Shown piece by piece: positions 27,706 through 37,418 of a stretch of DNA of 64,000 nt. The notes beneath the pieces are model-generated. The model searched no databases. It was not told where the DNA came from and saw only the letters and a list, made by a program, of their open reading frames with translations. Position 1 is the stretch's first letter. Each line of letters starts with the position of its first letter. A program made the position numbers and the translations under genes. The stretch spans positions 1 to 64,000 of the forward strand of contig DDWL01000038.1 in assembly GCA_002345675.1 (NCBI GenBank), in the 5' to 3' direction. This stretch comes from Bacteroidales bacterium UBA2287. GTDB taxonomy: Bacteria > Bacteroidota > Bacteroidia > Bacteroidales > Tenuifilaceae.

Positions 27706-29835
27706 ATGAAGATATATACTATTAAAGTTACTTTTTCTCTCTTTGCGGCAATTCTTCTTTTTTCAACATGTAAAAAGGAGATAGTGAACACCGAAGGCGA
27801 CATAAGCGGGATTATTACAGATGGGATTTCAAATCAACCTGTTTTTGGTGCAAATGTTGCTTTAAGTCCAATAAATCTTAGTTTGACTACAGGCGTTGAT
27901 GGGAAGTACACATTTACGAAGTTGGTTCCAAAGGAGTACACTGTACAGGTAAGCAAAGATGGCTACGAGCCTGCCCTTCGTGCAATTACTGTTAAAGCGG
28001 GCGAAGCTAGTCCTGCTAACTTTTCATTGGTGTCAGTACTACCCGTACTCTGGGTGTCGTTAAATTCTATCGATTTTGGAAGCAATCAAACTGCGTTACC
28101 CATTAGTATAAAAAATGTTGGTAAGTCGACCCTTGATTGGCAAGTGAATGAGAATGTTGCTTGGTTGTCAGTAAACCCAGTAAATGGCACAACTACTAGC
28201 GAAACCGATAATATTATTATAACAGTTGATCGAAGTGGCCTTTCGCAAGGTAGCCACTCGCAAACCATTTCAATTACAAGTAATGGCGGCTCAGAGACTA
28301 TATCTGTTACAGTATTGGTTTCTGGCCCTATTTTAAATGTTTCACCAGTATCTCTCGATTTTGGATCGACAGAAGTTGAAAAAACTGTATTTGCAAGTAA
28401 TTCAGGAATTGGCACCATTACCTTTAATGCAAGTACAACCTATAATTGGATTACAGTAACCCCTACTACAGGAAGTTTAACAACTCAAACTAGTTCGGTA
28501 GTTGTTAGTGCGAGTCGTGTTGGAATGTCAGCAGGTACATACACAGGGTCCGTACTTATTAATAGCAATAGCAATGCTGTTACAGTAAGTGTAAATATGA
28601 CCGTTATAGCTCCTGCGGTTCCAACAGTTACTTGCGGACAAGCAGGGAGCATAACCTATGTTGCTGCTCAACTTCCTGGCAACATTTCAACCCTAGGTAG
28701 CGATGCCGTAACGCAGCACGGCCATTGCTGGGGAACCAGCCCCAACCCAACAACAGCCGATTTAAAAACCTCACTTGGTAGCGCAACTTCTGCTTATTCC
28801 TTTACAAGCAATTTAAATGGACTTGCTCCGCTTACTACATACTACGTAAGGACATATGCTACTAATAGTGTGGGAACAGGCTACAGCGCTCAGGTAACCT
28901 TTACAACTCAAGCACAGCCAACCCTTCCTGTGGTAACTATTGGCAGTAGTAGCCAGTTAACATTTAACTCCGTTAGCGTTCAAGCTAATATATCGAACCT
29001 AGGCGATGGCTATGTTACCCAGCGTGGACATTGCTGGAGTACTTCAAGTAACCCAACTATAAGCAATAGTAAAACCGAGCTAGGGAGTACTACTTCAACA
29101 GGAAATTTTACAAGTAGCATTGCTGGATTATCTTCTCAAACAACCTATTATGTTAGGGCGTATGCTATCAATAGTTTGGGAACAGCATACAGTCAGGAGA
29201 TTAGTATTACAACTAATGCAGCTCCCCCTGTTGTAACCAGCGGTTTATTGGCATACTACTCATTTGATGGGCAGAATGCTAACGATTACTATGGCAACTT
29301 TAATGGCACCATACAGGGAGGTGTAACATCATCTTCGGACATCTCAAATTCTTCTGGGTACTCAATGCAGTTCGATGGGACAGGTTATATCTCTTTGCCT
29401 TCAAATCCATTACAAAATGTAACAACATTTACTTTAAGTTTTTGGCTAAAGACATCTCAGAATGGTGGAATATTTCTAATTCCTAACAATTTTTATGGTT
29501 ATGATTTAGAAATAAGAAATAATAAAATATACAGAGGAATTAATAATCCAATTGATTTACCATTAGATGTTTCTGGTCTATTACTTAATAATAGTTGGCA
29601 TCATTTAATCATAGTTGAAACAAATACTAATGGTCCGAAAAGTTTATACATTGATGGGAGTTTGGTAATAACTGCAAATCAAAATGCTTCAAATATGACG
29701 GCTACAGAAGCTGCCCGAATTGGCAAAGGCTACTCTAGTTTTCCAAATTTTAACGGCAAAATGGATAATGTTCGAATATACAATCGGGCACTCACCCAAA
29801 GCGAAATTACCGAGATTTATAATGCAAGGCAGTAA
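27706..29835 (+). CDS. multidomain lipoprotein (carboxypeptidase-regulatory-like, BACON, Fn3-like, LamG)
   Basis: 709 residues. Signal peptide with lipobox LLFSTC (Cys22). A carboxypeptidase-regulatory-like beta domain (about 30-110, SGIITDGISNQPVFGANV) is followed by two BACON domains (about 115-205 and 208-300, with LDFGSTE, NWITVTPTTG), two Fn3-like repeats of the Bacteroidota type (about 305-405 and 408-507, TTYYVRTYATNS), and a C-terminal LamG/concanavalin-like domain (about 515-709, LLAYYSFDGQNANDYYG to YNRALTQSEITEIYN). BACON and LamG domains commonly bind glycans, so surface glycan or mucin binding is plausible. It has no sorting domain and is probably anchored to the outer membrane by lipid. 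Middle gene of the 26773-34961 unit. Confidence 0.85.
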   Translation: MKIYTIKVTFSLFAAILLFSTCKKEIVNTEGDISGIITDGISNQPVFGANVALSPINLSLTTGVDGKYTFTKLVPKEYTVQVSKDGYEPALRAITVKAGEASPANFSLVSVLPVLWVSLNSIDFGSNQTALPISIKNVGKSTLDWQVNENVAWLSVNPVNGTTTSETDNIIITVDRSGLSQGSHSQTISITSNGGSETISVTVLVSGPILNVSPVSLDFGSTEVEKTVFASNSGIGTITFNASTTYNWITVTPTTGSLTTQTSSVVVSASRVGMSAGTYTGSVLINSNSNAVTVSVNMTVIAPAVPTVTCGQAGSITYVAAQLPGNISTLGSDAVTQHGHCWGTSPNPTTADLKTSLGSATSAYSFTSNLNGLAPLTTYYVRTYATNSVGTGYSAQVTFTTQAQPTLPVVTIGSSSQLTFNSVSVQANISNLGDGYVTQRGHCWSTSSNPTISNSKTELGSTTSTGNFTSSIAGLSSQTTYYVRAYAINSLGTAYSQEISITTNAAPPVVTSGLLAYYSFDGQNANDYYGNFNGTIQGGVTSSSDISNSSGYSMQFDGTGYISLPSNPLQNVTTFTLSFWLKTSQNGGIFLIPNNFYGYDLEIRNNKIYRGINNPIDLPLDVSGLLLNNSWHHLIIVETNTNGPKSLYIDGSLVITANQNASNMTATEAARIGKGYSSFPNFNGKMDNVRIYNRALTQSEITEIYNARQ

Positions 29836-29882
29836 AAATTTGCAACAAGTAATTCAAAATAAATTACCTAAAACACAACCAT

Positions 29883-32800
29883 ATGAAAACAAACGGGTTA
29901 ATTATTTTAAGAGCAACGCTGATGTTGATATTGGTATTTATCGCATACCAAACCAGTGCTAATAAGGAAGTGCCAGTTATCACTTGGGCCAATCCTGCCG
30001 ACATTGTTTACGGCACTCCATTAAGTGCAATACAACTTAATGCAACAGCCAATACTACAGGTACCTTTGCTTACACACCAGATATTGGTGTAATTTTAAA
30101 TGCGGGAACTAATCAGGAACTCTCAGTTCTGTTTACTCCCGACGATTTAGTAAATTTCGAACCAGCAAGTAAAATTGTTACTATTAATGTGCTTAAAGCA
30201 ACTCCAGTTATTACGTGGAGTAACCCTGCCGATATTATTTACCAAACTGTATTGTCGGCAGCACAACTAAATGCAGCGGCCAGCACAACAGGAACGTTCA
30301 GTTACACGCCAACATTTGGTACACTACTAAATGCAGGGTTAAACCAAGAGCTGCTCGTGCTTTTTACGCCAAGCAATGAAAACAACTACTATACTGCCGA
30401 AAAGACAGTGCAAATTAATGTGCACAAAGCTACACCAGTTATTACTTGGGTTAACCCAAACGATATAAATTATGGCGTTCTACTAAGCAGCACTCAGATG
30501 AATGCAACAGTTAATACTACTGGCACTTTTACCTACAATCCTATAATTAATACATTGCTAAAGCCAGCCTTGGCTCAAACTTTAAGCGTAAGTTTTGCAC
30601 CATCCGACCCTTTAAACTGGAACCCTGCTAGTAAATCGGTAAGTATTAACGTACATGCAGTAACACCAATATATGTAAAACCGCAATCCGAAGGCACTGG
30701 CTCAGGGGTGAGTTGGAGCAATGCCATTAACAGCATTCAGGAGGCAATTAATTTATTCGACAACTACCCAATTATTGCCGAAATCAGAATTACCGCTGGC
30801 ACATACAATGGCGGAATAACAGTTAAGAGTGGTATTTCCATAAATGGTGGTTACACTGGCACAGGCGACACCCGAATATTACCTGACGAAGCTACTACCG
30901 ATGAAGAACTAACCATTCTCGATGGGCAGAACACTCAACGGGTAATTTCCCAAGGCGCAGCATTTGCCAACCCAACGATTTTCGATGGGCTTGTAATCCG
31001 TAACGGAAACTCAACAGCAGGTGGTGGAGCTTACCTATACGCCAATGCTACTATTTCTAATAGTTTTATTGAGAATAATACTTCGACCAATCATGCCGGT
31101 GGTGTTTATCTTAATCAAGGTGGAACTCTGGAGCATTGCCGTCTCTATTCCAATGTTGCCGACAAGTTTGGTGGTGCCGTTTACTGCAACGAGGGCGGTA
31201 CGGTTACCCATTCCGATATCCGCAACAACAGCGCAACCAACGCCGCAGGCGTTTGCCTTATGAACGGTGGCACGGTGCTAAACTCCTACATTGCCAACAA
31301 CAGCGCCGTAACCAATTGCGGGGGTGTTTACTTCTCCGAGGGCGGCACATTGGTTAACAGCACCATAGTACGAAACCAAGCTGGCATGAACGGAGGTGGA
31401 ATTGTTTGTTTGGGCACAAATATTCAAATTGCCAACAATATTATTTGGGGAAACAACACCCAGGTGTACCTGTTTACTGGTGCAACTCCCACCATTACAT
31501 ATTGCGGTGTACAGGGTGGTTTAGCGGGTACTGGCAACTTTGAGCTAAGCGCAAGCAACGCCGATGGCTCACGCTTTGCAACTACATCAGATGCGTTTGG
31601 AGCAAATGCAACTGGCTGGCAGGAAGCCGACTGGCGACTAACTGCTGCCTCAAAGTGTATTAACAAGGGCGACCCACAAACCAACTCCGAGGGTTATGCC
31701 GTACAGACAGGTACAACCGATATTTTAGGTAGCACCCGCCTACAAAATGGTTTAGTTGATATTGGTGCCTTTGAACGGGGATTTGGAAATTTTATTTACG
31801 TGATGCCTACTACTACTGGCGACAGCACAGGGGGTTCGTGGAATAGCGCTATGTCGCTACAAAATGCCGTTGATATTGCCGAGGTTTTAATTCCTAAACC
31901 AGAGGTAAGGGTTGCCAAAGGCATTTACTATGGTGGTTTTTTTATGAGGGATGGGGTAAATGTTTATGGGGGGTATACTGGGGTTGGTGATGAATTTATT
32001 GAAATATCATCTTGTGAAACTAATTCATCACAAACCATTTTTGATGGTAATAATACTAACAAAGTTTTATTACAAGTTAATTCAATAATTCAAAACATTG
32101 TAATTCAAAATGGAAATGCCACTTTACCAAATGGTGCTGCTACAGATGGAGCTGGTGCAGTATTATTAGAAAATGGGAAATTAATTAATTGTATTGTTAA
32201 AAATAATTCAGGAGCATATAATGGAGGAGGTGTTTTAGGGGGTTCAGTTATTAATAGTTATATTCTAAATAATAGTGCTTCGAATGGGGGTGGAGCTTCT
32301 GGTGCTAACATAATAAACTGCAAAGTTTTTAATAACTCAGCAGGGGAAAGAGGGGGTGGAGTTCATAAATCAAAGTTCATTGTAAATTCAGTTATATATA
32401 ACAATAGTTCTGGGTCAATAGGTGGAGGTGTGTTTTTATTCGGAAGCAGTATAAGTTCACGGTACATTATAAATACAGTAATTGTCAATAATTTTGCAGG
32501 GTATAATGCGGGTGGTATTTATGCTGACTGGGGGGTTAGAACTAGTATTGTTAACACAATTCTTTGGGGTAATAATGTTCAAGTTGGTTACTGGAATACT
32601 CCTCCAACTTTAACTTTTTCTGCTATTCAAAATGGTTATGAAGGCGTAGGAAATATAAATCTGCCATCAAATAATTATGAAGGGATTAGATTCTACAAAC
32701 CATCAAATGGAATTGGTGTTAATGGTGAAGGTTGGGAAACTGCTGATTGGAGATTAATGCCACTTTCTGATGGAATTAATACTGGTGACCCACTAACCAA

Positions 32801-34961
32801 CGATTATGAATATGAGATTCAAGTTGGTGAAGTTGATTTAGATGGAAACCCTAGAATAAAGAATGATAGAATTGACATTGGTGCATACGAAACTATAATA
32901 GGTGAATATCTATACGTTAACACTGCGTCGATTGGTGATAGTACCGGATATAGTTTCAACAATGCTGTTGGTCATCTTCAATGGGCTGTGGACTTCGCAG
33001 AAAGATTTAATGTTAAGCCCGAAATTCGTGTTACAACAGGTACATACCTCGGTGCTTTTACCATGCGCGACGGGGTAAATGTTACCGGTGGCTATACCAA
33101 TGATGATTCCTTTACCAACCCAATACTTACCACATCCGACGAGCAGCGCTCAATTCTCAATGGCGAGGATTTGGCTAGAGTGCTTCTACAACCCGATGTT
33201 TTCACAACCCCAACAACTTGGAAAGGTTTCGCAATTCGCAATGGAAATGCACCCGATGGTGCTGGGGTTAGTTTACGAGTAAACGGGCATGTAACCAATA
33301 GCCTCATTACAAATAACCACGCTACTTGGGGTGCTGGTGGTGTTTACCTATACCAAGGGGGCAACGTTAGCAATAGCATAATTAGCAATAATGAGGCCGA
33401 CCTTAACGGAGCAGGAATTTACTTTAACGCTGGCGGCAACGCATGGAACAACCTAATATCCAACAATACCGCATCCGATGGCGGTGGAGTTTACATGCAC
33501 AGCGGAGGTGCTCTTTACAACAACACCATTGTGCACAACGATGGTTACACCAACGGTGGAGGTGCATACCTGAGGGGTGCAAACACTTCTTCGGCCAACA
33601 ATATTATATGGGGCAACAATTCGCAAGTATATCTTTATTCGGGTGCTACACCTACCATTACCTACTCGGGCATTCAGGGTGGCTATGCTGGCACGGGCAA
33701 TATTAACCTTGCAGCAAATAATGTGGATGGGGTTAATTTTAAGCAGCCCGCATTGGGCGTTGGCACAAATGGAAATGGTTGGAACACCGCAAACTGGGAA
33801 TTAAACTCAAGTTCTACTTGTAACGAAGTGGGCGATCCGCAAACTAATAGTTTTGGCTACTCAATACAACTAGGCGATAAGGACATTCGCAACAAGGCAC
33901 GTATTATTAACAGTCGCGTCGATTTGGGCGCTTACGAAACACTAATTCCACAGCAAATTACATGGCTTGGCGAAGAGCTTGGAGTTATAGAGTATAACCG
34001 CGATACGATTAAACTTACTGCCATTAACAATAGTCCATTAGATGTTTTATATACTACAAATAACCAAATAGCCACAAGTTTAAGTAACGACACTGTATTT
34101 GTTGTTGGTGCAGGTACAGCTACTATTTCGGCTACTCAACCTGGCAACGATTACTACGATGCCGCTATTCCCGTTGATTACAACCTAACTATTACGCCTC
34201 GCGAGTTAACTATTGCAGGCAGTTTTTCGGTGCTCGATAAGGATTTCGATGGTTCGAACCTAGCTACAATAGATGAAAACAACTTAACACTCGAAGGTGT
34301 TCTAGAGGTTGATGAAGTTGAACTTGACAATATAATTACGGTGTTTTCCCAAATCGAAGTAGGTGAAAACATTCCTGTAAGCATTCAATCTGCCGAATTA
34401 ATTGGTCACTATAGCGCAGGGTACGAACTTTCACTCCAAGATGCTCCCACAACTTTTGCTAGTATTTATTTGCCAACTTATACGCTTACTTTAAATATCG
34501 AAGGATCGGGAGTGGTTTATGTTAATGAAGTTCCTTACACTAATGCCTTAACAGTAGACATGGGAACACTTATTGACTTAGAAGCAGAGGCTAACGAGGG
34601 CTGGCAATTTATTGGGTGGAGTGGTGATTTGTTGTCGGCAAATCCACTTCAGTCGGTGTTAATGAATGCTAATAAGAGCATTACAGCATTATTTACAATT
34701 ATAAATAGTGTAGAAACAACAAGTACAACCGATTTAAGTGTTTACCCAAATCCATTTGTCGACGAAATAAAAGTTCAAACAAGAGGAAATGTAAACAGAA
34801 TTTCTATTGTAACAGTAACAGGTCAAGTTGTTTGCAATACCAACACAACTGGACAAGAAAGGGAGACAATAAATGTATCTCATCTTAGCAGTGGCGTTTA
34901 CATGCTTATTCTTCATTTAAAAAATGGTAATGTTGTAACTCGTAAAATTGTTAAAAAGTAA
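29883..34961 (+). CDS. giant T9SS-secreted surface protein with MBG-like repeats and three parallel beta-helix modules
   Basis: 1692 residues. Signal peptide (about 1-26). Three MBG-like repeats of about 80 residues (30-260; VITWANPADIVYGTPLSA). Three beta-helix modules begin at about 262, 637 and 1008, each opening with IYV.....GDSTG.SWN-type sequence and NGGYTG and containing PbH1 rungs such as GGGVYMHSGG. Then come Big/MBG-like domains (about 1355-1530), an InlB/Listeria-Bacteroides-type repeat (about 1535-1605; GWQFIGWSGDL) and a type A T9SS sorting domain (about 1615-1692; VYPNPFVDEIKV, LSSGVYMLIL, ending KIVKK). Secreted through the outer membrane and attached to the surface; probably an adhesin or polysaccharide-active protein. 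No catalytic residues can be assigned. The second module is visibly more AT-rich than its neighbours. A terminator follows. Confidence 0.88.
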   Translation: MKTNGLIILRATLMLILVFIAYQTSANKEVPVITWANPADIVYGTPLSAIQLNATANTTGTFAYTPDIGVILNAGTNQELSVLFTPDDLVNFEPASKIVTINVLKATPVITWSNPADIIYQTVLSAAQLNAAASTTGTFSYTPTFGTLLNAGLNQELLVLFTPSNENNYYTAEKTVQINVHKATPVITWVNPNDINYGVLLSSTQMNATVNTTGTFTYNPIINTLLKPALAQTLSVSFAPSDPLNWNPASKSVSINVHAVTPIYVKPQSEGTGSGVSWSNAINSIQEAINLFDNYPIIAEIRITAGTYNGGITVKSGISINGGYTGTGDTRILPDEATTDEELTILDGQNTQRVISQGAAFANPTIFDGLVIRNGNSTAGGGAYLYANATISNSFIENNTSTNHAGGVYLNQGGTLEHCRLYSNVADKFGGAVYCNEGGTVTHSDIRNNSATNAAGVCLMNGGTVLNSYIANNSAVTNCGGVYFSEGGTLVNSTIVRNQAGMNGGGIVCLGTNIQIANNIIWGNNTQVYLFTGATPTITYCGVQGGLAGTGNFELSASNADGSRFATTSDAFGANATGWQEADWRLTAASKCINKGDPQTNSEGYAVQTGTTDILGSTRLQNGLVDIGAFERGFGNFIYVMPTTTGDSTGGSWNSAMSLQNAVDIAEVLIPKPEVRVAKGIYYGGFFMRDGVNVYGGYTGVGDEFIEISSCETNSSQTIFDGNNTNKVLLQVNSIIQNIVIQNGNATLPNGAATDGAGAVLLENGKLINCIVKNNSGAYNGGGVLGGSVINSYILNNSASNGGGASGANIINCKVFNNSAGERGGGVHKSKFIVNSVIYNNSSGSIGGGVFLFGSSISSRYIINTVIVNNFAGYNAGGIYADWGVRTSIVNTILWGNNVQVGYWNTPPTLTFSAIQNGYEGVGNINLPSNNYEGIRFYKPSNGIGVNGEGWETADWRLMPLSDGINTGDPLTNDYEYEIQVGEVDLDGNPRIKNDRIDIGAYETIIGEYLYVNTASIGDSTGYSFNNAVGHLQWAVDFAERFNVKPEIRVTTGTYLGAFTMRDGVNVTGGYTNDDSFTNPILTTSDEQRSILNGEDLARVLLQPDVFTTPTTWKGFAIRNGNAPDGAGVSLRVNGHVTNSLITNNHATWGAGGVYLYQGGNVSNSIISNNEADLNGAGIYFNAGGNAWNNLISNNTASDGGGVYMHSGGALYNNTIVHNDGYTNGGGAYLRGANTSSANNIIWGNNSQVYLYSGATPTITYSGIQGGYAGTGNINLAANNVDGVNFKQPALGVGTNGNGWNTANWELNSSSTCNEVGDPQTNSFGYSIQLGDKDIRNKARIINSRVDLGAYETLIPQQITWLGEELGVIEYNRDTIKLTAINNSPLDVLYTTNNQIATSLSNDTVFVVGAGTATISATQPGNDYYDAAIPVDYNLTITPRELTIAGSFSVLDKDFDGSNLATIDENNLTLEGVLEVDEVELDNIITVFSQIEVGENIPVSIQSAELIGHYSAGYELSLQDAPTTFASIYLPTYTLTLNIEGSGVVYVNEVPYTNALTVDMGTLIDLEAEANEGWQFIGWSGDLLSANPLQSVLMNANKSITALFTIINSVETTSTTDLSVYPNPFVDEIKVQTRGNVNRISIVTVTGQVVCNTNTTGQERETINVSHLSSGVYMLILHLKNGNVVTRKIVKK

Positions 34962-34977
34962 CTCTAACATTCATTTC

Positions 34978-35006
34978 GGTCGAGGCAAAGCCTCGACCAT
35001 TTTTTT
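34978..35006 (+). terminator. rho-independent terminator
   Basis: Perfect 9-bp arms GGTCGAGGC (34978-34986) and GCCTCGACC (34990-34998), loop AAA, then ATTTTTTT. It lies 17 nt after the large T9SS gene and ends the three-gene unit. Confidence 0.9.
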
Positions 35007-35034
35007 CGAAAGTTTTTTTATAGTCTGCAAATCT

Positions 35035-35105
35035 CCACAAAAAACCGTGAGGAATTTTTCAAGGTTTTATGGTATTGTATATGAAGAATTGAAAATGTAG
35101 ATTTG
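35035..35105 (+). promoter_or_regulatory. operator-like block plus promoter, copy 2
   Basis: CCACAAAAAACCGTGA followed by GGAATTTTTCA, then TTG (35075-35077), 20 nt and TAGATTTG (35098-35105), a good -7 element. Every element has the same spacing as in 26665-26735. The palindrome's left arm is degenerate here, so the conserved part is CCGTGRGGAATTTTTCA. Confidence 0.7.
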
Positions 35106-35166
35106 TTTGGTAGTTGATATAACTCAATTGTTTTGAAATTGTAATTCTTAACTTAAATAGTACACC

Positions 35167-37224
35167 ATGAGAAAAACTTTACTCCTTACTTGCGGAATTA
35201 CCTTTTCGGTGGTTTCGGCTTTTGCCCAGCAATACATACAAAGCGAAGCAAGCAGCAGCTTTCAGCAGTTTGCTGAGCAAGGCAATGTTAATATTAACAT
35301 ACCTGCAACTGATATTGAGGTCGAAATACCTGATCCTTCAGTCGAGGAGTTGCAAGCATTGCAGCGCATCGACCTAATAAAGGCCATTAACAAACAGAAT
35401 AAAGGCAAAACGCAAAATGTTCTCGATAGCGTGGAAGTGTACTTTGTAAATTCGGCTGTCGACTCGGCTTGGCAGTATAAATGGTTCTACAAATATAACT
35501 CGAGTGCACAGGTTATTGAAAAAGGTCGTAAAAACGATTTGGGCTATTTTCTAGAGCGCTGGCTATACCAGTACGATGATAACGAAAACATTATTAGTGA
35601 AATATATCAGAGTTGCAACAATAATGTTTGGTATAATAGCAGTAAAATTGATAGGACTTATAATAGCTGGGGAAAGGTAACCCTAAACAGCTATATGACA
35701 TGGAGTAGCCAACTTGACCAATGGGTAGGTATTTACAAGTACATTTATGATTATAGTTCGCTTGGGCAACAAATTTTTTACGAAAGGTATAACTGGAGCT
35801 CAACTTATAATAACTGGAATGGAGTAGAAAAATATGAGCGAACATTTCATGGATCAACGGGGTATGTTACTTATAATCTTAGCTATGCTTGGAACACAGA
35901 AACACAGAGTTGGAATATAAGTAGTAAGTACTCGTACCAGTACAATAGCGCTAATCTTCAAACTTACTACGACACTTACATTTGGGATAATGCTATGAAT
36001 GACTGGAAAGGAGTTCAGAAAATTATTAGAGAGTACAATTATAACAACTTAAACACAAATTATTATAGATATGTATGGGATAGCAATATATGGGGATGGG
36101 CGAATGATTATATGAGCAATTTATTTTACGACTACAACAACTGGTGGATTGGCACGAATGGTTACTACTGGAATGCTACTACCAGCAACTGGGAGTTCCG
36201 AAGCCGAGCGCTTGTATCGTATGATGGATTAGAACAAACAAGAATTTGGGAAACAAGAACTTCAGAAGCTGACCCTTGGGTAAATTCTAGTAAACTTATT
36301 TCTGAGTTCGATAGCCAGCGTCGCCTTTTATTTCAAGAAGTGTGGAATTGGGACTTAACAAACGAAGTTTGGGTTTCGAGCAACAAAACTTACTGGAGTT
36401 ATAACTTAAGCGGTATGCAAACCTTTTACGATACCTACTCATGGGATATAGCGCAGAGCGATTGGGTTCGACGACGTACTTATAGCCGTACCTATAACGA
36501 TCAAAACCTACAGCTTAGCAACGAAGACTTTCAGTGGGATGCTGGTGGTGTTTTAACATTTAAAAGTCGCTACGAATATGGCTACAACATTGACGGGGTG
36601 CGAATATCGACAGTAAACTATTACGGCCCAGCAGGAGATACTACTTGGTTAGAGAAACGAACTCAAGAGTACATACCAATCACTAATATTATTTTAATAG
36701 ACAAGAGAGAAATCCGAGTAACGATTGATAGCGATTGGGTAACTCAACACCTTTACATTTACGAGTTTGATATATATGGTAATCGAACCTTGATGATTCA
36801 ATTTGCTTTATGGAATACCGAAACCAATACTTGGAGTAGTGGATATAAAGAAGAAACTACAATTAGCCCCGATGGTTCCCAGTTTATTTACACAAAAGGA
36901 GTATACTGGAATAACACTTATGGTAATTGGGACGATTATGGTTACCAATCGAAAATATACTACTACAGCCCAAACAACCCTACAAGCGATAATACAATTG
37001 AACCTATTACGGGAAACGTTTTGCAGCTTTATCCTAATCCTGCAAGTGGCGGTCTGAATATTAAAACCGAAAAACCTTCAATGGTTGAAGTTTTTAGCCC
37101 TACAGGGCAACTTGTTGCAAGGTTTAATTGTGAAAGTTCCCATCTCCTCAATATTTCAAGTTACCCTTTAGGCGTTTACATAGTAAGGGTAGGGAGTAAT
37201 TCCGAACGATTTATAAAACGTTAA
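35167..37224 (+). CDS. T9SS-secreted Trp/Tyr-rich repeat protein
   Basis: 685 residues. Signal peptide (about 1-21, cleavage after SAFA). Residues about 85-600 consist of tandem repeats of roughly 40 residues with the pattern W-N-x5-W-x5-K-x3-Y-x-Y-N and Y-x3-W (for example TETQSWNISSKYSYQYN, DNAMNDWKGVQKIIREYN), resembling YD-type shell repeats or carbohydrate-contacting aromatic strips. The C-terminus is a type A sorting domain (about 610-685; LQLYPNPASGGLNIKTEK, YPLGVYIVRV). Surface-located or released through T9SS. Monocistronic, with a promoter/operator block upstream matching that of the neighbouring surface operon and a terminator downstream. Function unknown; binding to a surface or glycan is a guess from the aromatic repeats. 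Confidence 0.82.
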   Translation: MRKTLLLTCGITFSVVSAFAQQYIQSEASSSFQQFAEQGNVNINIPATDIEVEIPDPSVEELQALQRIDLIKAINKQNKGKTQNVLDSVEVYFVNSAVDSAWQYKWFYKYNSSAQVIEKGRKNDLGYFLERWLYQYDDNENIISEIYQSCNNNVWYNSSKIDRTYNSWGKVTLNSYMTWSSQLDQWVGIYKYIYDYSSLGQQIFYERYNWSSTYNNWNGVEKYERTFHGSTGYVTYNLSYAWNTETQSWNISSKYSYQYNSANLQTYYDTYIWDNAMNDWKGVQKIIREYNYNNLNTNYYRYVWDSNIWGWANDYMSNLFYDYNNWWIGTNGYYWNATTSNWEFRSRALVSYDGLEQTRIWETRTSEADPWVNSSKLISEFDSQRRLLFQEVWNWDLTNEVWVSSNKTYWSYNLSGMQTFYDTYSWDIAQSDWVRRRTYSRTYNDQNLQLSNEDFQWDAGGVLTFKSRYEYGYNIDGVRISTVNYYGPAGDTTWLEKRTQEYIPITNIILIDKREIRVTIDSDWVTQHLYIYEFDIYGNRTLMIQFALWNTETNTWSSGYKEETTISPDGSQFIYTKGVYWNNTYGNWDDYGYQSKIYYYSPNNPTSDNTIEPITGNVLQLYPNPASGGLNIKTEKPSMVEVFSPTGQLVARFNCESSHLLNISSYPLGVYIVRVGSNSERFIKR

Positions 37225-37243
37225 CATTTAGTATATGCAATAT

Positions 37244-37276
37244 AAGCCCCGCTTAAAATTTTAAGTGGGGCTTTTT
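37244..37276 (+). terminator. rho-independent terminator
   Basis: AAGCCCC (37244-37250) pairs with GGGGCTT (37267-37273); the stem continues inward through AAAA/TTTT and a T-run follows (CTTTTT). It ends the Trp/Tyr-repeat gene. Confidence 0.85.
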
Positions 37277-37418
37277 CCTGACTTCGACAATGCGCCTCCC
37301 ATTTTGCATTTGAGTTCCTGAGAATTGAATATCTGGAAGCAAAAAATAGTTTTCATACCGATTACGCAATTCTAAAGTGGTTAAATTGGTCTGCACCACC
37401 CAAATGTCGAAGTCAGGA
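37276..37418. repeat. 143-bp segment bounded by perfect 14-bp inverted repeats
   Basis: TCCTGACTTCGACA (37276-37289) and TGTCGAAGTCAGGA (37405-37418) are exact inverted copies. The interior on the minus strand is an open frame without a start (reading VVQTNLTTLELRNRYENYF and on to a stop at 37258-37260), unlike any family I recognise. It may be a MITE-like insertion or the decayed end of a gene. It occupies most of the 310-bp gap 37225-37534. Confidence 0.45.

Noticed and set aside
31021..31357. Overlapping plus-strand frames inside the beta-helix gene
   Set aside because: They are shadows created by the repetitive Gly/Asn-rich coding sequence; the main frame is continuous and carries the domain motifs.
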